A stretch of DNA of 64,000 nucleotides from Caulobacter sp. 73W. Lineage in GTDB: Bacteria > Pseudomonadota > Alphaproteobacteria > Caulobacterales > Caulobacteraceae. The stretch spans positions 3,100,001-3,164,000 of the forward strand of contig NZ_CP158375.1 in NCBI RefSeq assembly GCF_041021955.1, written 5' to 3'. How positions within the stretch are numbered: position 1 is the stretch's first letter; each line of letters begins with the position of its first letter. The position numbers and the translations under genes were made by a program. Shown piece after piece: positions 27,434-35,900 of this stretch. The notes under the pieces were generated by a model. The model did not search any database and was not told the origin of the DNA. It saw only the letters and a program-made list of their open reading frames with translations.

Positions 27434-27499
27434 TTAACGACGCGCGCTGCGACAAACTTGCCGAGCGGCCAATCAGGCGAGGAAAAACAGATCGTTAAC
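27434..27499 (+). promoter_or_regulatory. CtrA half-sites (TTAAC) upstream of fliL
   Basis: Two TTAAC half-sites occur, at 27434-27438 and 27495-27499, in the gap between flgF and fliL. Neither pairs with a second TTAA at seven-base spacing; the first is preceded by GATA at that spacing. They fit a degenerate CtrA-controlled class II promoter for the rightward fliL operon. Confidence 0.4.
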
Positions 27500-27543
27500 C
27501 AAGCTGCGTGAATAGAGAGTGGGACGATGCCAAGGAGCCGCGC

Positions 27544-28161
27544 GTGGCCAAGGACAAGGGCGAAGAGCCCGAAGACGCTATCGAAGATGGCGAAGAAGGG
27601 GCCGAGGGCGCAAAGCCCAAGAAGAAGCTCCCGCTTCTGATCATCATCATCGTGGCCGCCGTCCTGGTTCTGGGCGGGGGCGGCGCGGCCGCGTTCTTTC
27701 TTTTGAAGCCCAAACCCGAAGGCGAGCACGCCGAGGGCAAGGAGCCGAAGAAGGAGGAAAAGAAGAAAGAAGAAAAGAAGGCCGAGGGGGAAGAGGGCGC
27801 CAAGGCCGAGGGGGCCGAAGCCGGCGAGGTCGGCACGATCCGCGAAGGACCGGACGGCGTGGTGTATTACACTCTGCCCAACGTCATCGTGAACATGCAG
27901 TCGGCGGAGGGGCGTCCGTCCTTCCTGAAGCTGAAGCTTACTCTGGAGCTCGCCGACGCCGCGACAGCCGAGACGCTGACGCCGAATCTGCCGAGACTCC
28001 AGGACATGTTCCAGTCGTTCCTGCGCGAGCTGCGCCCTGAAGATCTGTCCGGCAGCCAAGGCAGCTATCAGCTTCGCATGGAGATCCAGCGGCGCGTGAA
28101 CCTGGTCATCGCCCCGGCGCAGGTGAAGGCCGTCCTGATCGAGGAGATGCTGATCAACTAG
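27544..28161 (+). CDS. fliL: Flagellar basal body-associated protein
   Basis: I chose GTG 27544 (protein of 205 residues, starting VAKDKGEE) because AAGGAG lies 7 bases upstream; an in-frame GTG at 27508 would add 12 residues without such a site. The protein has an acidic N-terminus, one membrane helix (LPLLIIIIVAAVLVL), a highly charged Lys/Glu linker, and the FliL domain with VVYYTLPNVIVNMQSAEGRPSFLKLKLTLEL. FliL sits at the motor and affects stator function and swimming. It precedes fliM by 26 bases. Confidence 0.93.
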   Translation: MAKDKGEEPEDAIEDGEEGAEGAKPKKKLPLLIIIIVAAVLVLGGGGAAAFFLLKPKPEGEHAEGKEPKKEEKKKEEKKAEGEEGAKAEGAEAGEVGTIREGPDGVVYYTLPNVIVNMQSAEGRPSFLKLKLTLELADAATAETLTPNLPRLQDMFQSFLRELRPEDLSGSQGSYQLRMEIQRRVNLVIAPAQVKAVLIEEMLIN

Positions 28162-28187
28162 GGCTCGCCCTGGCTGGCATTCACCCG

Positions 28188-29303
28188 ATGGCTGACGAGA
28201 TCGACGACGACGCCATGGCCCAGTGGGCCGCCGACAACGCCACCGGCGAACTGCCGGGGGGCGATGACGGCTGGACGGGCCTCGACGATCTCGGCGGCGG
28301 CGGCGACGGGATGATGGGCGCCGAGCGCATCCTGAACCAGGACGAGATCGACAGCCTGCTTGGTTTCGACTTCTCGACCGACAATGACGACGACCGCACC
28401 GGCATCCGGGCGATCATCAACTCGGCCCTGGTCTCCTACGAGCGTCTGCCGATGCTCGAAATCGTCTTCGACCGCCTGGTGCGGTTGATGACGACCAGCC
28501 TGCGTAACTTCACCAGCGACAACGTCGAGGTCAGCCTCGACAACATCAGCTCGATCCGTTTCGGCGACTACCTCAACTCGATCCCCCTGCCGGCCATCCT
28601 GTCGGTGTTCCGGGCCGAGGAGCTGGACAACTACGGCCTGCTGACGGTCGACTCCAACCTGATCTACTCGATCGTGGACGTGCTGCTGGGCGGCCGCCGC
28701 GGCACCGCCGCCATGCGCATCGAAGGGCGTCCCTACACCACGATCGAGCGCGTGCTGGTCCAGCGGATGGTCGAGGTCGTGCTGCAGGACGCCAAGACCG
28801 CGTTCGAGCCGCTGCATCCGGTCAACTTCACCCTCGACCGCCTCGAGACCAACCCGCGCTTCGCCGCCATCGCCCGGCCGGCCAACGCCGCGATCCTGGT
28901 CAAGCTGCGCATCGACATGGAAGACCGCGGCGGCCGCATTGAGCTGCTGCTGCCCTACGCGACCCTCGAGCCCATCCGGAAGATGCTGCTGCAGCAGTTC
29001 ATGGGTGAGAAGTTCGGCCGCGACAACATCTGGGAAGGCCACTTGGCCACGGAGCTCTGGACCACCCAGATGGAGGTCCGCGCCGTGCTCGACGAGCAGC
29101 AGGTGGACCTGCGCAAGGTGCTCGACCTGAAGGTGGGCGACACCATCATGCTCAACGCCACGCCCGACAGCCTGGTGGAGCTGCGCTCGGGCTCGATCCC
29201 GCTGACGCGCGGCCGCATGGGCCGGCGCAACCACAACATCGCCGTGCGCTGCGAGGCGGCGCTCGGTCCCTCGGCCCGCAAGGCCGTCCAGAAGATCAAG
29301 TGA
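28188..29303 (+). CDS. fliM: Flagellar motor switch protein
   Basis: The 371-residue protein has the CheY-P binding peptide LNQDEIDSLLGFD at about residues 49-61, the middle domain (IRAIINSALVSYERLPMLEIVFDRLVRLMTTSLRNFT, then GRPYTTIERVLVQRMVEVVL) and a C-terminal SpoA/FliN-like domain (LKVGDTIMLNATPDSLVEL). An acidic Gly-rich extension precedes the CheY-binding site. FliM forms the cytoplasmic C-ring. Confidence 0.96.
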   Translation: MADEIDDDAMAQWAADNATGELPGGDDGWTGLDDLGGGGDGMMGAERILNQDEIDSLLGFDFSTDNDDDRTGIRAIINSALVSYERLPMLEIVFDRLVRLMTTSLRNFTSDNVEVSLDNISSIRFGDYLNSIPLPAILSVFRAEELDNYGLLTVDSNLIYSIVDVLLGGRRGTAAMRIEGRPYTTIERVLVQRMVEVVLQDAKTAFEPLHPVNFTLDRLETNPRFAAIARPANAAILVKLRIDMEDRGGRIELLLPYATLEPIRKMLLQQFMGEKFGRDNIWEGHLATELWTTQMEVRAVLDEQQVDLRKVLDLKVGDTIMLNATPDSLVELRSGSIPLTRGRMGRRNHNIAVRCEAALGPSARKAVQKIK

Positions 29304-29313
29304 GGGCCAGGCC

Positions 29314-29805
29314 ATGACCCTCGCCGGCGTCGCCCTTCAGATCCTGTTCGCGGTCCTGCTGATCGTGGCGCTGGTGTTCGGCATGCGCCTTGAGCGCCGG
29401 CTGAAGGCGCTGAAAGAAAGCCACGAGGGCTTCGCCAAGGCCGTGGTCGATCTGGACGCCGCCGCCCAGCGCGCCGAGCAGGGACTGGCCGATCTGCGCG
29501 CCGCCACCGACGAGGCGGCCGAGCAACTGGCCGACCGCATCGACAAGGCCCGCGCCCTGACCGCCAAGCTCGACAAGTCCATGGCCCAGGCAACGCGCGG
29601 CGAAAGCGCTCGCGTCGCCAGCAACCGCCCGCCGCCGGGACCGCCGATGACGCGGGCGCGCGCCGCATTCGCGGCCGTCGACCGTCCGCCGCCCGCGCCG
29701 CCGGTGGAAACCCCGCGTTCACGCCCCCGGGGCGATGATGACGATCTGTTCGACCCGCCGGCTGGTTCCGGCGGTTTCGGAGTCCGACCTGGAGGCCGGC
29801 GATGA
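29314..29805 (+). CDS. pflI: PflI-like bitopic membrane protein (DUF6468)
   Basis: The product is 163 residues: one N-terminal membrane helix (LQILFAVLLIVALVFG, about residues 8-23), a coiled-coil segment (LEQ-like KALKESHEGFAKAVVDLDAAAQRAEQGLADL), and a proline-rich C-terminal tail (RPPPGPPM, DRPPPAPPVE). This matches the description of Caulobacter PflI, a bitopic protein with a proline-rich region needed for flagellum placement and encoded after fliM. The identification rests on layout and position, not alignment. Confidence 0.65.
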   Translation: MTLAGVALQILFAVLLIVALVFGMRLERRLKALKESHEGFAKAVVDLDAAAQRAEQGLADLRAATDEAAEQLADRIDKARALTAKLDKSMAQATRGESARVASNRPPPGPPMTRARAAFAAVDRPPPAPPVETPRSRPRGDDDDLFDPPAGSGGFGVRPGGRR

Positions 29806-30605
29806 AGAACATTCCCCGCATTTTGCCGCTGGTCGGCGTGGCCGCCGTCGGCGTGCTCGCCCTTAACGCCCTCTCGGGGGCGAAAACCTTCTCGGACATG
29901 ACGTCCGGCGCCCGCGCCTTCGCCGAGGAAGCGGCGGCCAAGGTCGCGCCCAAGGACAAGAAGGAGGAGGCCGCCGAGGCGGAGAAGCCGGCCGAGAAGG
30001 CCGCCGCAAAGCCGGTCCCGGTCGCCGCTTGCGGTCCCAGCGCCGCGGCCTTGGCCAAGGAGGCGGGGCTGTCGCCGGCTGAGCTGAACATCCTGCAGAG
30101 CCTTCGCGCCCGCAGCGGTCAGCTGGACGCCCGCGAGCAGGACATGGACGTGCAGCTGAAGCTGCTGGCCGCCGCCGAGGCCAAGCTCGACGCCAAGATC
30201 AACACGCTGACCGCTCTGAAGTACAAGATGGAAGACGTCGTCAAGCAGGGCGACACCAAGACCAACGCCGAGACCGACCGCATGGTGACGGTCTTTTCGT
30301 CGATGAAGGCCAAGGACGCTGCGGCGCGCCTCGCGGTGCTGGACGATTCGGTGCGCCTGCCCATCGCCGCCAAGATGAAGGAACGGTCGCTGTCCATGGT
30401 GCTCGCCGCCATGCCGCCCGCCGAGGCCAAGAAGCTGACCGAGAGCCTGTCCAAGCGCTACAACAGCGAGGCCATGGACAAGGGCCGCGCCGCGCTGGCG
30501 CCGGGCGGCGACCAGGCCGCCGTGGACGCCGCCGCCGAGGAAGTCGCCAAGAAGGCCCCGGCCAAGGCGGCCCCCGCCAAGCGCCAACCGGCGGCCCGAG
30601 GCTAG
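29802..30605 (+). CDS. MotE-like flagellar coiled-coil protein
   Basis: This 267-residue protein overlaps the previous gene by 4 bases. It has a signal or anchor sequence (LPLVGVAAVGVLALNAL), a Lys/Glu/Ala-rich region, a conserved coiled-coil (EQDMDVQLKLLAAAEAKLDAKINTLTALKYKMEDVV), and an MgtE-N-like repeat segment (MKAKDAAARLAVLDDSVRLPIAAKMKERSLSMVLAAMPPAEAKKLTE). That is the pattern of MotE/YlxF proteins, which are stator-associated chaperones in rhizobia. A motor-associated periplasmic role is inferred. Confidence 0.7.
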   Translation: MKNIPRILPLVGVAAVGVLALNALSGAKTFSDMTSGARAFAEEAAAKVAPKDKKEEAAEAEKPAEKAAAKPVPVAACGPSAAALAKEAGLSPAELNILQSLRARSGQLDAREQDMDVQLKLLAAAEAKLDAKINTLTALKYKMEDVVKQGDTKTNAETDRMVTVFSSMKAKDAAARLAVLDDSVRLPIAAKMKERSLSMVLAAMPPAEAKKLTESLSKRYNSEAMDKGRAALAPGGDQAAVDAAAEEVAKKAPAKAAPAKRQPAARG

Positions 30606-30608
30606 GAG

Positions 30609-33473
30609 ATGAGCCTGCGCATGGTCCTGCGCGGCGGAGTGGCGGCGGTCTGCATCGCCGCCACTGTCGTTCCAGCCGGCGCCGCCGCGCCGGCCAAGAC
30701 CGATGCGCGCGGCCCCCTGGACGTGCGGGTGGCCCAGGCTAAGGATTTCACCCGGCTGGAGTTCCACTGGAACGGCCGCGCCAGCGTCTCGACCAAGCGC
30801 GAAGGCCAGGTCCTGACCCTGCGGTTCAGCCGTGGGGCAAAGCCCGACATCGCCTCGCTGAAGGCGTTCCCGCCCAAGTGGCTGAAGAAGGTCGAGAGCC
30901 GCGATGTCGGCGGCCGGCTGGAGATCGCCCTGACCCTGGCCGACGACGCCGAGGCCAAGGTCGGCCAGTCCGACGGCCAGACCTTCGTCAACCTGTTCGC
31001 CGCTCCGCCCAAGGTCGCCGAGGCCGCCAGGCCGGTCGAGACGCCCAAGGTCAATCCGGTCCCGGCCGGCGGCGTGGTCCGCGTGCGCTCGGAAGTGGCC
31101 GGTCTGCAGACCCGTCTGGTCGTCGACTGGAACGCCCCGACCCCGGCCGCCGTCTTCCGCCGGGGCGAGGCGATCTGGGTGGTGTTCGACGCCCCCGCGC
31201 GCCTGGACGTGTCCGGCGCCGCGCGCAGCACCGCGCAGTACGCTCGCCTCGAAACGCTGCAGGGCGAAGGCTTCGCCGCCCTGCGCATCATCGCGCCCGA
31301 AACGGTGACGGCCCAGGCCAGCGGCGAAGGCCCGCGCTGGAACATCGCCCTGGGCCCGCGGCGCCCCGGCGCCGGCGGCGTCTCCGTCGAGCGTGATCTG
31401 GAAGCCGCCCCCGCCGGCCTGAAGGCCGAGCTGTCGGGCGCCAGCCGCGCCATCTGGATCGACGACCCCGCCGTGGGCGACCGCCTGGCCGTCATCCCCG
31501 CCATGGCGCCGGCCAAGGGCGTGGCCGCCCGGCGCGAGTTCGTGCAACTGGCGGTCCTGCCGTCCAGCCAGGGTCTGGCGGTCGAGCCCTATGCCGGCGA
31601 CCTGAATTTCTCGGTTGAAGGCGACCTGGTCCGTATCGGCCGCCCCAAGGGCCTGGCCCTGTCGCCCTCGACGGCGCAGCCGCGGGCCGAGGCCAGCCTC
31701 GATGCGCCGCAGCCGGCCGGCATGCCGGCCCTGATCGACGAGACCTGGGCGCGTTCGGAGAAGGGCAAGTTCCTGGTCCGATACAACGCCCTGCAGGACG
31801 CCGCCGCCGAAGAGGTCGCCCTGGGCCGTGCGCCCGGCAAGGACGCGCCCGTCGCCGCCCGCATGGCCCTGGCCCGCTTCCTGGTCGGCAACGAGCTGGG
31901 CTACGAGGCGATCGGCGTGCTCAACGCCGCCGCCCGCAGTCGCCAGAGCCTGATGGGCGACGCCGAGTTCCGGGGCCTGCGCGGCATGGCTCGGATCATG
32001 GTCGGCCGCTATGCCGAGGGCGAGGCCGACCTGTCCGCGCCCGTTCTGCTGGGCGAGGCGTCTTCGGCCCTGTGGCGCGGCTACGCCGCCACCAAGGCCG
32101 GCGACTGGGCCACGGCCCGCAAGATGTTCGAGCAAGGCACGCCCGCCTTCGAACACTTCTCCCCGATCTGGAAGGCGCGCTTCGCCACCGCCGACGCCGA
32201 GGCCGCGCTGGAGCAGGGCGACCTGGTCTCCGCCAAGGAAGGCGTCGCCGCCGCGCTGGCCAACGAGATTCCGGCCGAAGAGCAGCTGAAGGTTCGCCTG
32301 GTTCAGGCGCGCCTGTTCGAGGCCAGCGGCGATCGCCGCCGGGCGTTGAACGTGTTCAAGGCCGTGGCCACCGCGCCGCTGGACGGCCTGGCCGCGCCGG
32401 CCACCTTGAACGCCACCCGCATCGCGTACGAGGACGGCAAGCTGCCGGCCGACAAGGCCGCGGCCGTCTATGACCAGCTGCGCTTCCGCTGGCGCGGCGA
32501 CGCCACCGAGCTGAAGACCATACGCACCCTGGGCGCGCTCTATCTGGGCCAGGGTCGTTACCGCGATGCGCTGGAGGCGCTGCGTTCGGCCGGCCAGAAG
32601 CTGCCCGACCATCCCGAGGCGCGGGCGCTGCATTCCGACCTGTCCGGGGCGTTCCGCGCCCTGTTCCTCGACGGCATGGCCGATGGCCTGCAGCCGGTCC
32701 AGGCGCTGGCCCTGTTCTACGACTTCAAGGACCTAACCCCTATCGGCGCCGACGGCGACCTGATGGTGCGCAACCTGGTCCGCCGGCTGGTGGACGTGGA
32801 CCTGCTGGACCAGGCCGGCGACCTACTGAAGTATCAGGTCGACAACCGCCTGGACGGCGTCGCCAAGTCCCAGATCGCCACGGACCTGGCGGTCATCTAC
32901 CTGATGAACCGCAAGCCCGAGGACGCCCTGCGGACCATCAACGAGTTGCGCACCACCGTCCTGCCGGCGGCCCTGAACGCCGACCGCCGCCTGATCACGG
33001 CGCGGGCCATGGTCATGCTGGGCCGCACCGACGCCGGGCTGGAGATCATCGAGAACGACCGCTCGCGAGAGGCCTCCGACATCCGCGCCGAGGCCGCCTG
33101 GAAGCAGCGTGACTGGCCGGCCGCCGGCCAGATGCTGGAAACCTCGCTGGGGGAGCGCTGGAAGACCGAAGCCGCCTTGGCCGCCGACGACGAGGGCAAG
33201 CTGCTGCGCGCCGCCGTGGCTTACAGCCTGGCCGGCGACGAGACCGCCCTCGACCGCCTGCGTGGCCGCTACAGCCCGCTGCTGGAGCAGGCTCGCAATC
33301 CCGACGCCCTGCGGGTCGCCCTGGCGGGGCCGGAAAGCGACGTGGCTTCCGCCAGCGACTTCAGCCGCATCGCCGCCGACAGCGACGCCTTCTCCGGCTG
33401 GGTGACGAAGATGAAAGAGCGCTTCCGCGCCAAGCCGGCGGCCCCCAAGGCGCCGGCCGCCAAGAAAGCTTAA
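30609..33473 (+). CDS. Large TPR protein with AMIN-like N-terminal domain, flagellar locus
   Basis: The 954-residue protein has a signal peptide (VAAVCIAATVVPAGAAA). Residues about 35-135 resemble an AMIN-type beta domain (FTRLEFHWNGRASVSTKREGQVLTLRFSRG, then RLEIALTLADDA), with a second similar repeat at about 155-205 (TRLVVDWNAPTPAAVF). The C-terminal 550 residues are helical tandem repeats (FLVGNELGYEAIGVLNAAA, RGLRGMARIMVGRYAEGEADL, LGALYLGQGRYRDALEAL), consistent with TPR. AMIN domains can bind peptidoglycan and TPRs bind partners. I do not recognise a named gene. It follows the motE-like gene by 3 bases and overlaps fliP at their stops. Confidence 0.7.
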   Translation: MSLRMVLRGGVAAVCIAATVVPAGAAAPAKTDARGPLDVRVAQAKDFTRLEFHWNGRASVSTKREGQVLTLRFSRGAKPDIASLKAFPPKWLKKVESRDVGGRLEIALTLADDAEAKVGQSDGQTFVNLFAAPPKVAEAARPVETPKVNPVPAGGVVRVRSEVAGLQTRLVVDWNAPTPAAVFRRGEAIWVVFDAPARLDVSGAARSTAQYARLETLQGEGFAALRIIAPETVTAQASGEGPRWNIALGPRRPGAGGVSVERDLEAAPAGLKAELSGASRAIWIDDPAVGDRLAVIPAMAPAKGVAARREFVQLAVLPSSQGLAVEPYAGDLNFSVEGDLVRIGRPKGLALSPSTAQPRAEASLDAPQPAGMPALIDETWARSEKGKFLVRYNALQDAAAEEVALGRAPGKDAPVAARMALARFLVGNELGYEAIGVLNAAARSRQSLMGDAEFRGLRGMARIMVGRYAEGEADLSAPVLLGEASSALWRGYAATKAGDWATARKMFEQGTPAFEHFSPIWKARFATADAEAALEQGDLVSAKEGVAAALANEIPAEEQLKVRLVQARLFEASGDRRRALNVFKAVATAPLDGLAAPATLNATRIAYEDGKLPADKAAAVYDQLRFRWRGDATELKTIRTLGALYLGQGRYRDALEALRSAGQKLPDHPEARALHSDLSGAFRALFLDGMADGLQPVQALALFYDFKDLTPIGADGDLMVRNLVRRLVDVDLLDQAGDLLKYQVDNRLDGVAKSQIATDLAVIYLMNRKPEDALRTINELRTTVLPAALNADRRLITARAMVMLGRTDAGLEIIENDRSREASDIRAEAAWKQRDWPAAGQMLETSLGERWKTEAALAADDEGKLLRAAVAYSLAGDETALDRLRGRYSPLLEQARNPDALRVALAGPESDVASASDFSRIAADSDAFSGWVTKMKERFRAKPAAPKAPAAKKA

Positions 33474-34261
33474 CCCCCCGGCGCGGGCGGGCCTCGGGTG
33501 AAGCTTTCCACCAGGCTGCCGCAGACCAGCCGCCAGCCGTCCACCAGCACGAAGAAGATCAGCTTGAACGGCAGCGAGATCGCCGCCGGCGGCAGCATCA
33601 TCATGCCCATGCTCATCAGCACGCTGGCCACGACCAGGTCGATGACCAGGAACGGGATGAACAGGAGGAAGCCGATCTCGAAGGCGCGCTTCAGCTCGCT
33701 GATCATGAAGGCCGGGGTGACGACCCGCAGAGGGGTGTCCTGGGCCGTGGCCGGGCGGGGAATCTTCGACAGCCGCACGAACAGGGCCAGGTCGTCGCGA
33801 TCCACCTGGCTGAGCATGAAGCTCTTCACCGGATCGGCCGCGGCGTCGAACGCCTGAGGCAACTCCATCTGGTTGTCGAGCAGGGGGCGGATGCCCTCGT
33901 CATAGGACCGCTGGAAGGTCGGCTGCATGACGATGGCGGTGAGGAACAGCGCCAGGCTGACCAGCACCGAGTTGGGCGGCGCCTGCTGGGTGCCCAGCGC
34001 CGTGCGCAGCAGCGACAGCACCACCGTGATCCGCACGAACGAGGTGGTCATGATGACGATGGATGGCGCCAGGGAGAGCACCGTCAACAGGCCCATCAAC
34101 TGGACGACCCGCTCGGTCAGGCCGGCGCCTGTCCCCAGATTGACGTTCAGGGCCTGGGCCATGGCGATGGCCGGCCAGACGAAGGAGGCGGCCGCCGTGA
34201 CGCCCGCCACCAGCAGGGCGCGCTTCAGGTCGGCGCGCTCGATCTTCCAAAGGCCGGTCAC
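33470..34261 (-). CDS. fliP: Flagellar type III export apparatus protein
   Basis: The 263-residue protein starts at GTG 34261, overlapping the fliO stop by 4 bases. FliP family marks are present: signal-like N-terminus, LSLAPSIVIMTTSFVRITVVLSLLRTALGTQQAPPN, VLVSLALFLT, and FMISELKRAFEIGFLLFIPFLVIDLVVASVLMSMGMMMLPP. It forms the core of the export gate with FliQ and FliR. Its end overlaps the stop of the large TPR gene by 4 bases. Confidence 0.95.
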   Translation of the reverse strand: MTGLWKIERADLKRALLVAGVTAAASFVWPAIAMAQALNVNLGTGAGLTERVVQLMGLLTVLSLAPSIVIMTTSFVRITVVLSLLRTALGTQQAPPNSVLVSLALFLTAIVMQPTFQRSYDEGIRPLLDNQMELPQAFDAAADPVKSFMLSQVDRDDLALFVRLSKIPRPATAQDTPLRVVTPAFMISELKRAFEIGFLLFIPFLVIDLVVASVLMSMGMMMLPPAAISLPFKLIFFVLVDGWRLVCGSLVESFTRGPPAPGG

Positions 34262-34554
34262 GCTTGGGTCTCCGGGGCGGTCTCGACTTCGGGCAGGGCG
34301 GGCTGGGTGGCCAGAAGGCGGCCTTCGCCCAGCATGATCAGCCTCTCTTCGCCATCCAACTTCACCAGCACCAAGCGGCGGGTCGGATCGAGGGGCAGGG
34401 TTTCCACCAGCGTCATGCGGCGCTGCTTCTTCTCAAGCTGGACCTTGAGCATCCATTCCGGGCCGTACTTGCGCATCAGCCAGGCCGCCAGGCCGATCAG
34501 GCCAAGCGTTAGTCCCAGGGCCGCCACGGCGCGGATGAAGTCGACAAATCCCAT
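34258..34554 (-). CDS. fliO: Flagellar biosynthesis protein FliO-like
   Basis: This small protein of 98 residues has one N-terminal membrane helix (VDFIRAVAALGLTLGLIGLAAWLM) and the FliO signature MTLVETLPLDPTRRLVLVKLDGEERLIMLGEG. FliO stabilises FliP during export-gate assembly. The ATG at 34554 is about 60 bases from a perfect CtrA box, whose orientation and distance suit this leftward fliO-fliP operon. Confidence 0.9.
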   Translation of the reverse strand: MGFVDFIRAVAALGLTLGLIGLAAWLMRKYGPEWMLKVQLEKKQRRMTLVETLPLDPTRRLVLVKLDGEERLIMLGEGRLLATQPALPEVETAPETQA

Positions 34555-34615
34555 GTTCGCTCCATGCGCCGAGTCGGGGCTGCCAGGCGATGGGGCGGGC
34601 TCAGGAAGGACGTGG

Positions 34616-34630
34616 TTAATGCGTCGTTAA
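34616..34630. promoter_or_regulatory. CtrA box TTAA-N7-TTAA
   Basis: TTAA (34616-34619), seven bases, TTAA (34627-34630), followed by C on the plus strand and preceded so that the minus strand also reads TTAA-N7-TTAAC. This is a full match to the CtrA consensus in either orientation, in the gap between fliO (minus) and flgB (plus). For fliO the box lies at a normal -35 distance. For flgB the ATG is only 26 bases from the box. Confidence 0.85.
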
Positions 34631-34655
34631 CCTTGTTCTTTCACCTTTTGGAATC

Positions 34656-35078
34656 ATGAACCCGCTCGATATTCCAGTCTTCGCAATGCTCAAGAGCCGG
34701 CTCGGCTATCTGAGCCAGCGCGAGCGTGTGATCTCCCAGAACGTCGCCAACTCCGACACCCCGGCCTACAAGGCCAAGGACTTGCGGGCGTTCACGTTCG
34801 ATGCGGCCCTGGGCTCTTCGGGCCTGCGGCCGGGGGTTTCGACGACTCATACCTCGGCGATGCACCTGTCGCCGCCCAAGCGGCAGATTTCCGCCCAGCA
34901 GCGGGAGCTGCGTCCGTACGACGCGCCCGATTCCGACACGACCCTCGACGGCAACGCGGTCTCGCTCGAAGACCAGATGCTGAAGATGGCGGACGCCAAG
35001 ATGAATTACGACGCGGCCATCGGTTTCTACCAACGGTCGCTCGGCATGCTGCGCATGGCCGCGCAGAAGCCGCGGTAA
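34656..35078 (+). CDS. flgB: Flagellar basal-body rod protein
   Basis: The protein is 140 residues. The N-terminal rod motif LGYLSQRERVISQNVANSDTPAYKAKDL and the C-terminal SLEDQMLKMADAKMNYDAAIGFYQRSLGMLRMA are typical of FlgB. No Shine-Dalgarno is visible before ATG 34656, and the CtrA box is so near that the transcript may be leaderless. It begins the flgB-flgC-fliE group. Confidence 0.95.
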   Translation: MNPLDIPVFAMLKSRLGYLSQRERVISQNVANSDTPAYKAKDLRAFTFDAALGSSGLRPGVSTTHTSAMHLSPPKRQISAQQRELRPYDAPDSDTTLDGNAVSLEDQMLKMADAKMNYDAAIGFYQRSLGMLRMAAQKPR

Positions 35079-35094
35079 GGAGCCGGAGCGCTAG

Positions 35095-35514
35095 ATGCCG
35101 CAGATCAATTCGCAGACCGCAACCGCCCAGGCCGTCGCCGCCTCGGCCCTTCGCGCCCAGCAGGCGCGCATGCGGATCATCGCCGAAAACATCGCCAACG
35201 CCGATTCCACCGCCCGCACCCCGGGCGGCGATCCGTATCGACGCCAGAACCCGATCTTCGAACCGCACGCCGTTGGCGGCGGGGAGGGCGTGCGCCTGTC
35301 GCGGGTCGAGCCCGACCAGAAGGCGTTCAAGCAAGAATTCAACCCCGGTCACCCGGGCGCCGACGCCACCGGCTACGTGAAGATGCCGAACGTCGAGACC
35401 CTGGTGGAATCGCTCGATATGCGCGCCGCCCAGCGCGCCTACGAAGCGAACCTAAACGTCATCGAGACCGCGCGCTCGATGGACAGCAAGACCCTCGACA
35501 TTCTCAAGCGCTAG
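35095..35514 (+). CDS. flgC: Flagellar basal-body rod protein
   Basis: This 139-residue protein has the rod motif ALRAQQARMRIIAENIANADSTARTPGGDPYRRQ and the C-terminal PNVETLVESLDMRAAQRAYEANLNVIETARSMDSKTLDILKR. It is a proximal rod subunit. The ATG is 16 bases after flgB, with GGAG upstream. Confidence 0.95.
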   Translation: MPQINSQTATAQAVAASALRAQQARMRIIAENIANADSTARTPGGDPYRRQNPIFEPHAVGGGEGVRLSRVEPDQKAFKQEFNPGHPGADATGYVKMPNVETLVESLDMRAAQRAYEANLNVIETARSMDSKTLDILKR

Positions 35515-35522
35515 GCTGACCC

Positions 35523-35843
35523 ATGATCACTCCGCTCAGCGCCGCCAAGGCCTACGCCAGCACCCAGGGCATCTCGCCGATGGGCAGCCTGTCCGACGGC
35601 GTGGCCAGCCTGTCCAACTCCCGCCAGAAGACCTTCGGCGACATGCTGGAATTTGTCATGGGCGACGCGGTCCAGGCCTCGCGCGCCGCCGAAGGCCAGA
35701 TCGCCAAGCAGGCGGCCGGCAAGGCCGAGCTGCTGGACGTGGTCACCGCGATCTCCTCCGCCGAGGCCAGTCTGGAGACGGTCATGGCCGTCCGCGACCA
35801 GGTGATCAGCGCGTATCAGGAAATCATGCGCATGCCGATCTGA
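35523..35843 (+). CDS. fliE: Flagellar hook-basal body complex protein
   Basis: The 106-residue protein carries the FliE pattern: [69 protein letters not shown]. FliE joins the MS-ring to the rod and is an early export substrate. It lies 8 bases after flgC. Confidence 0.95.
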   Translation: MITPLSAAKAYASTQGISPMGSLSDGVASLSNSRQKTFGDMLEFVMGDAVQASRAAEGQIAKQAAGKAELLDVVTAISSAEASLETVMAVRDQVISAYQEIMRMPI

Positions 35844-35900
35844 CGGCGGCGGCGACTCTCTTTAAGAAAAGCAGCCGACGCAGTTTGCCTGAGGCCCCGC

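Noticed and set aside
29337..32633. Open frame of about 1,100 codons on the minus strand
   Set aside because: It lies antisense to pflI, the motE-like gene and the TPR gene, has the Gly/Arg/Asp/His-rich make-up of GC-rich shadow frames, and shows no domain.
35868..35880. TTTAAG before fliQ as a CtrA site
   Set aside because: Only one half-site without a partner at seven-base spacing.
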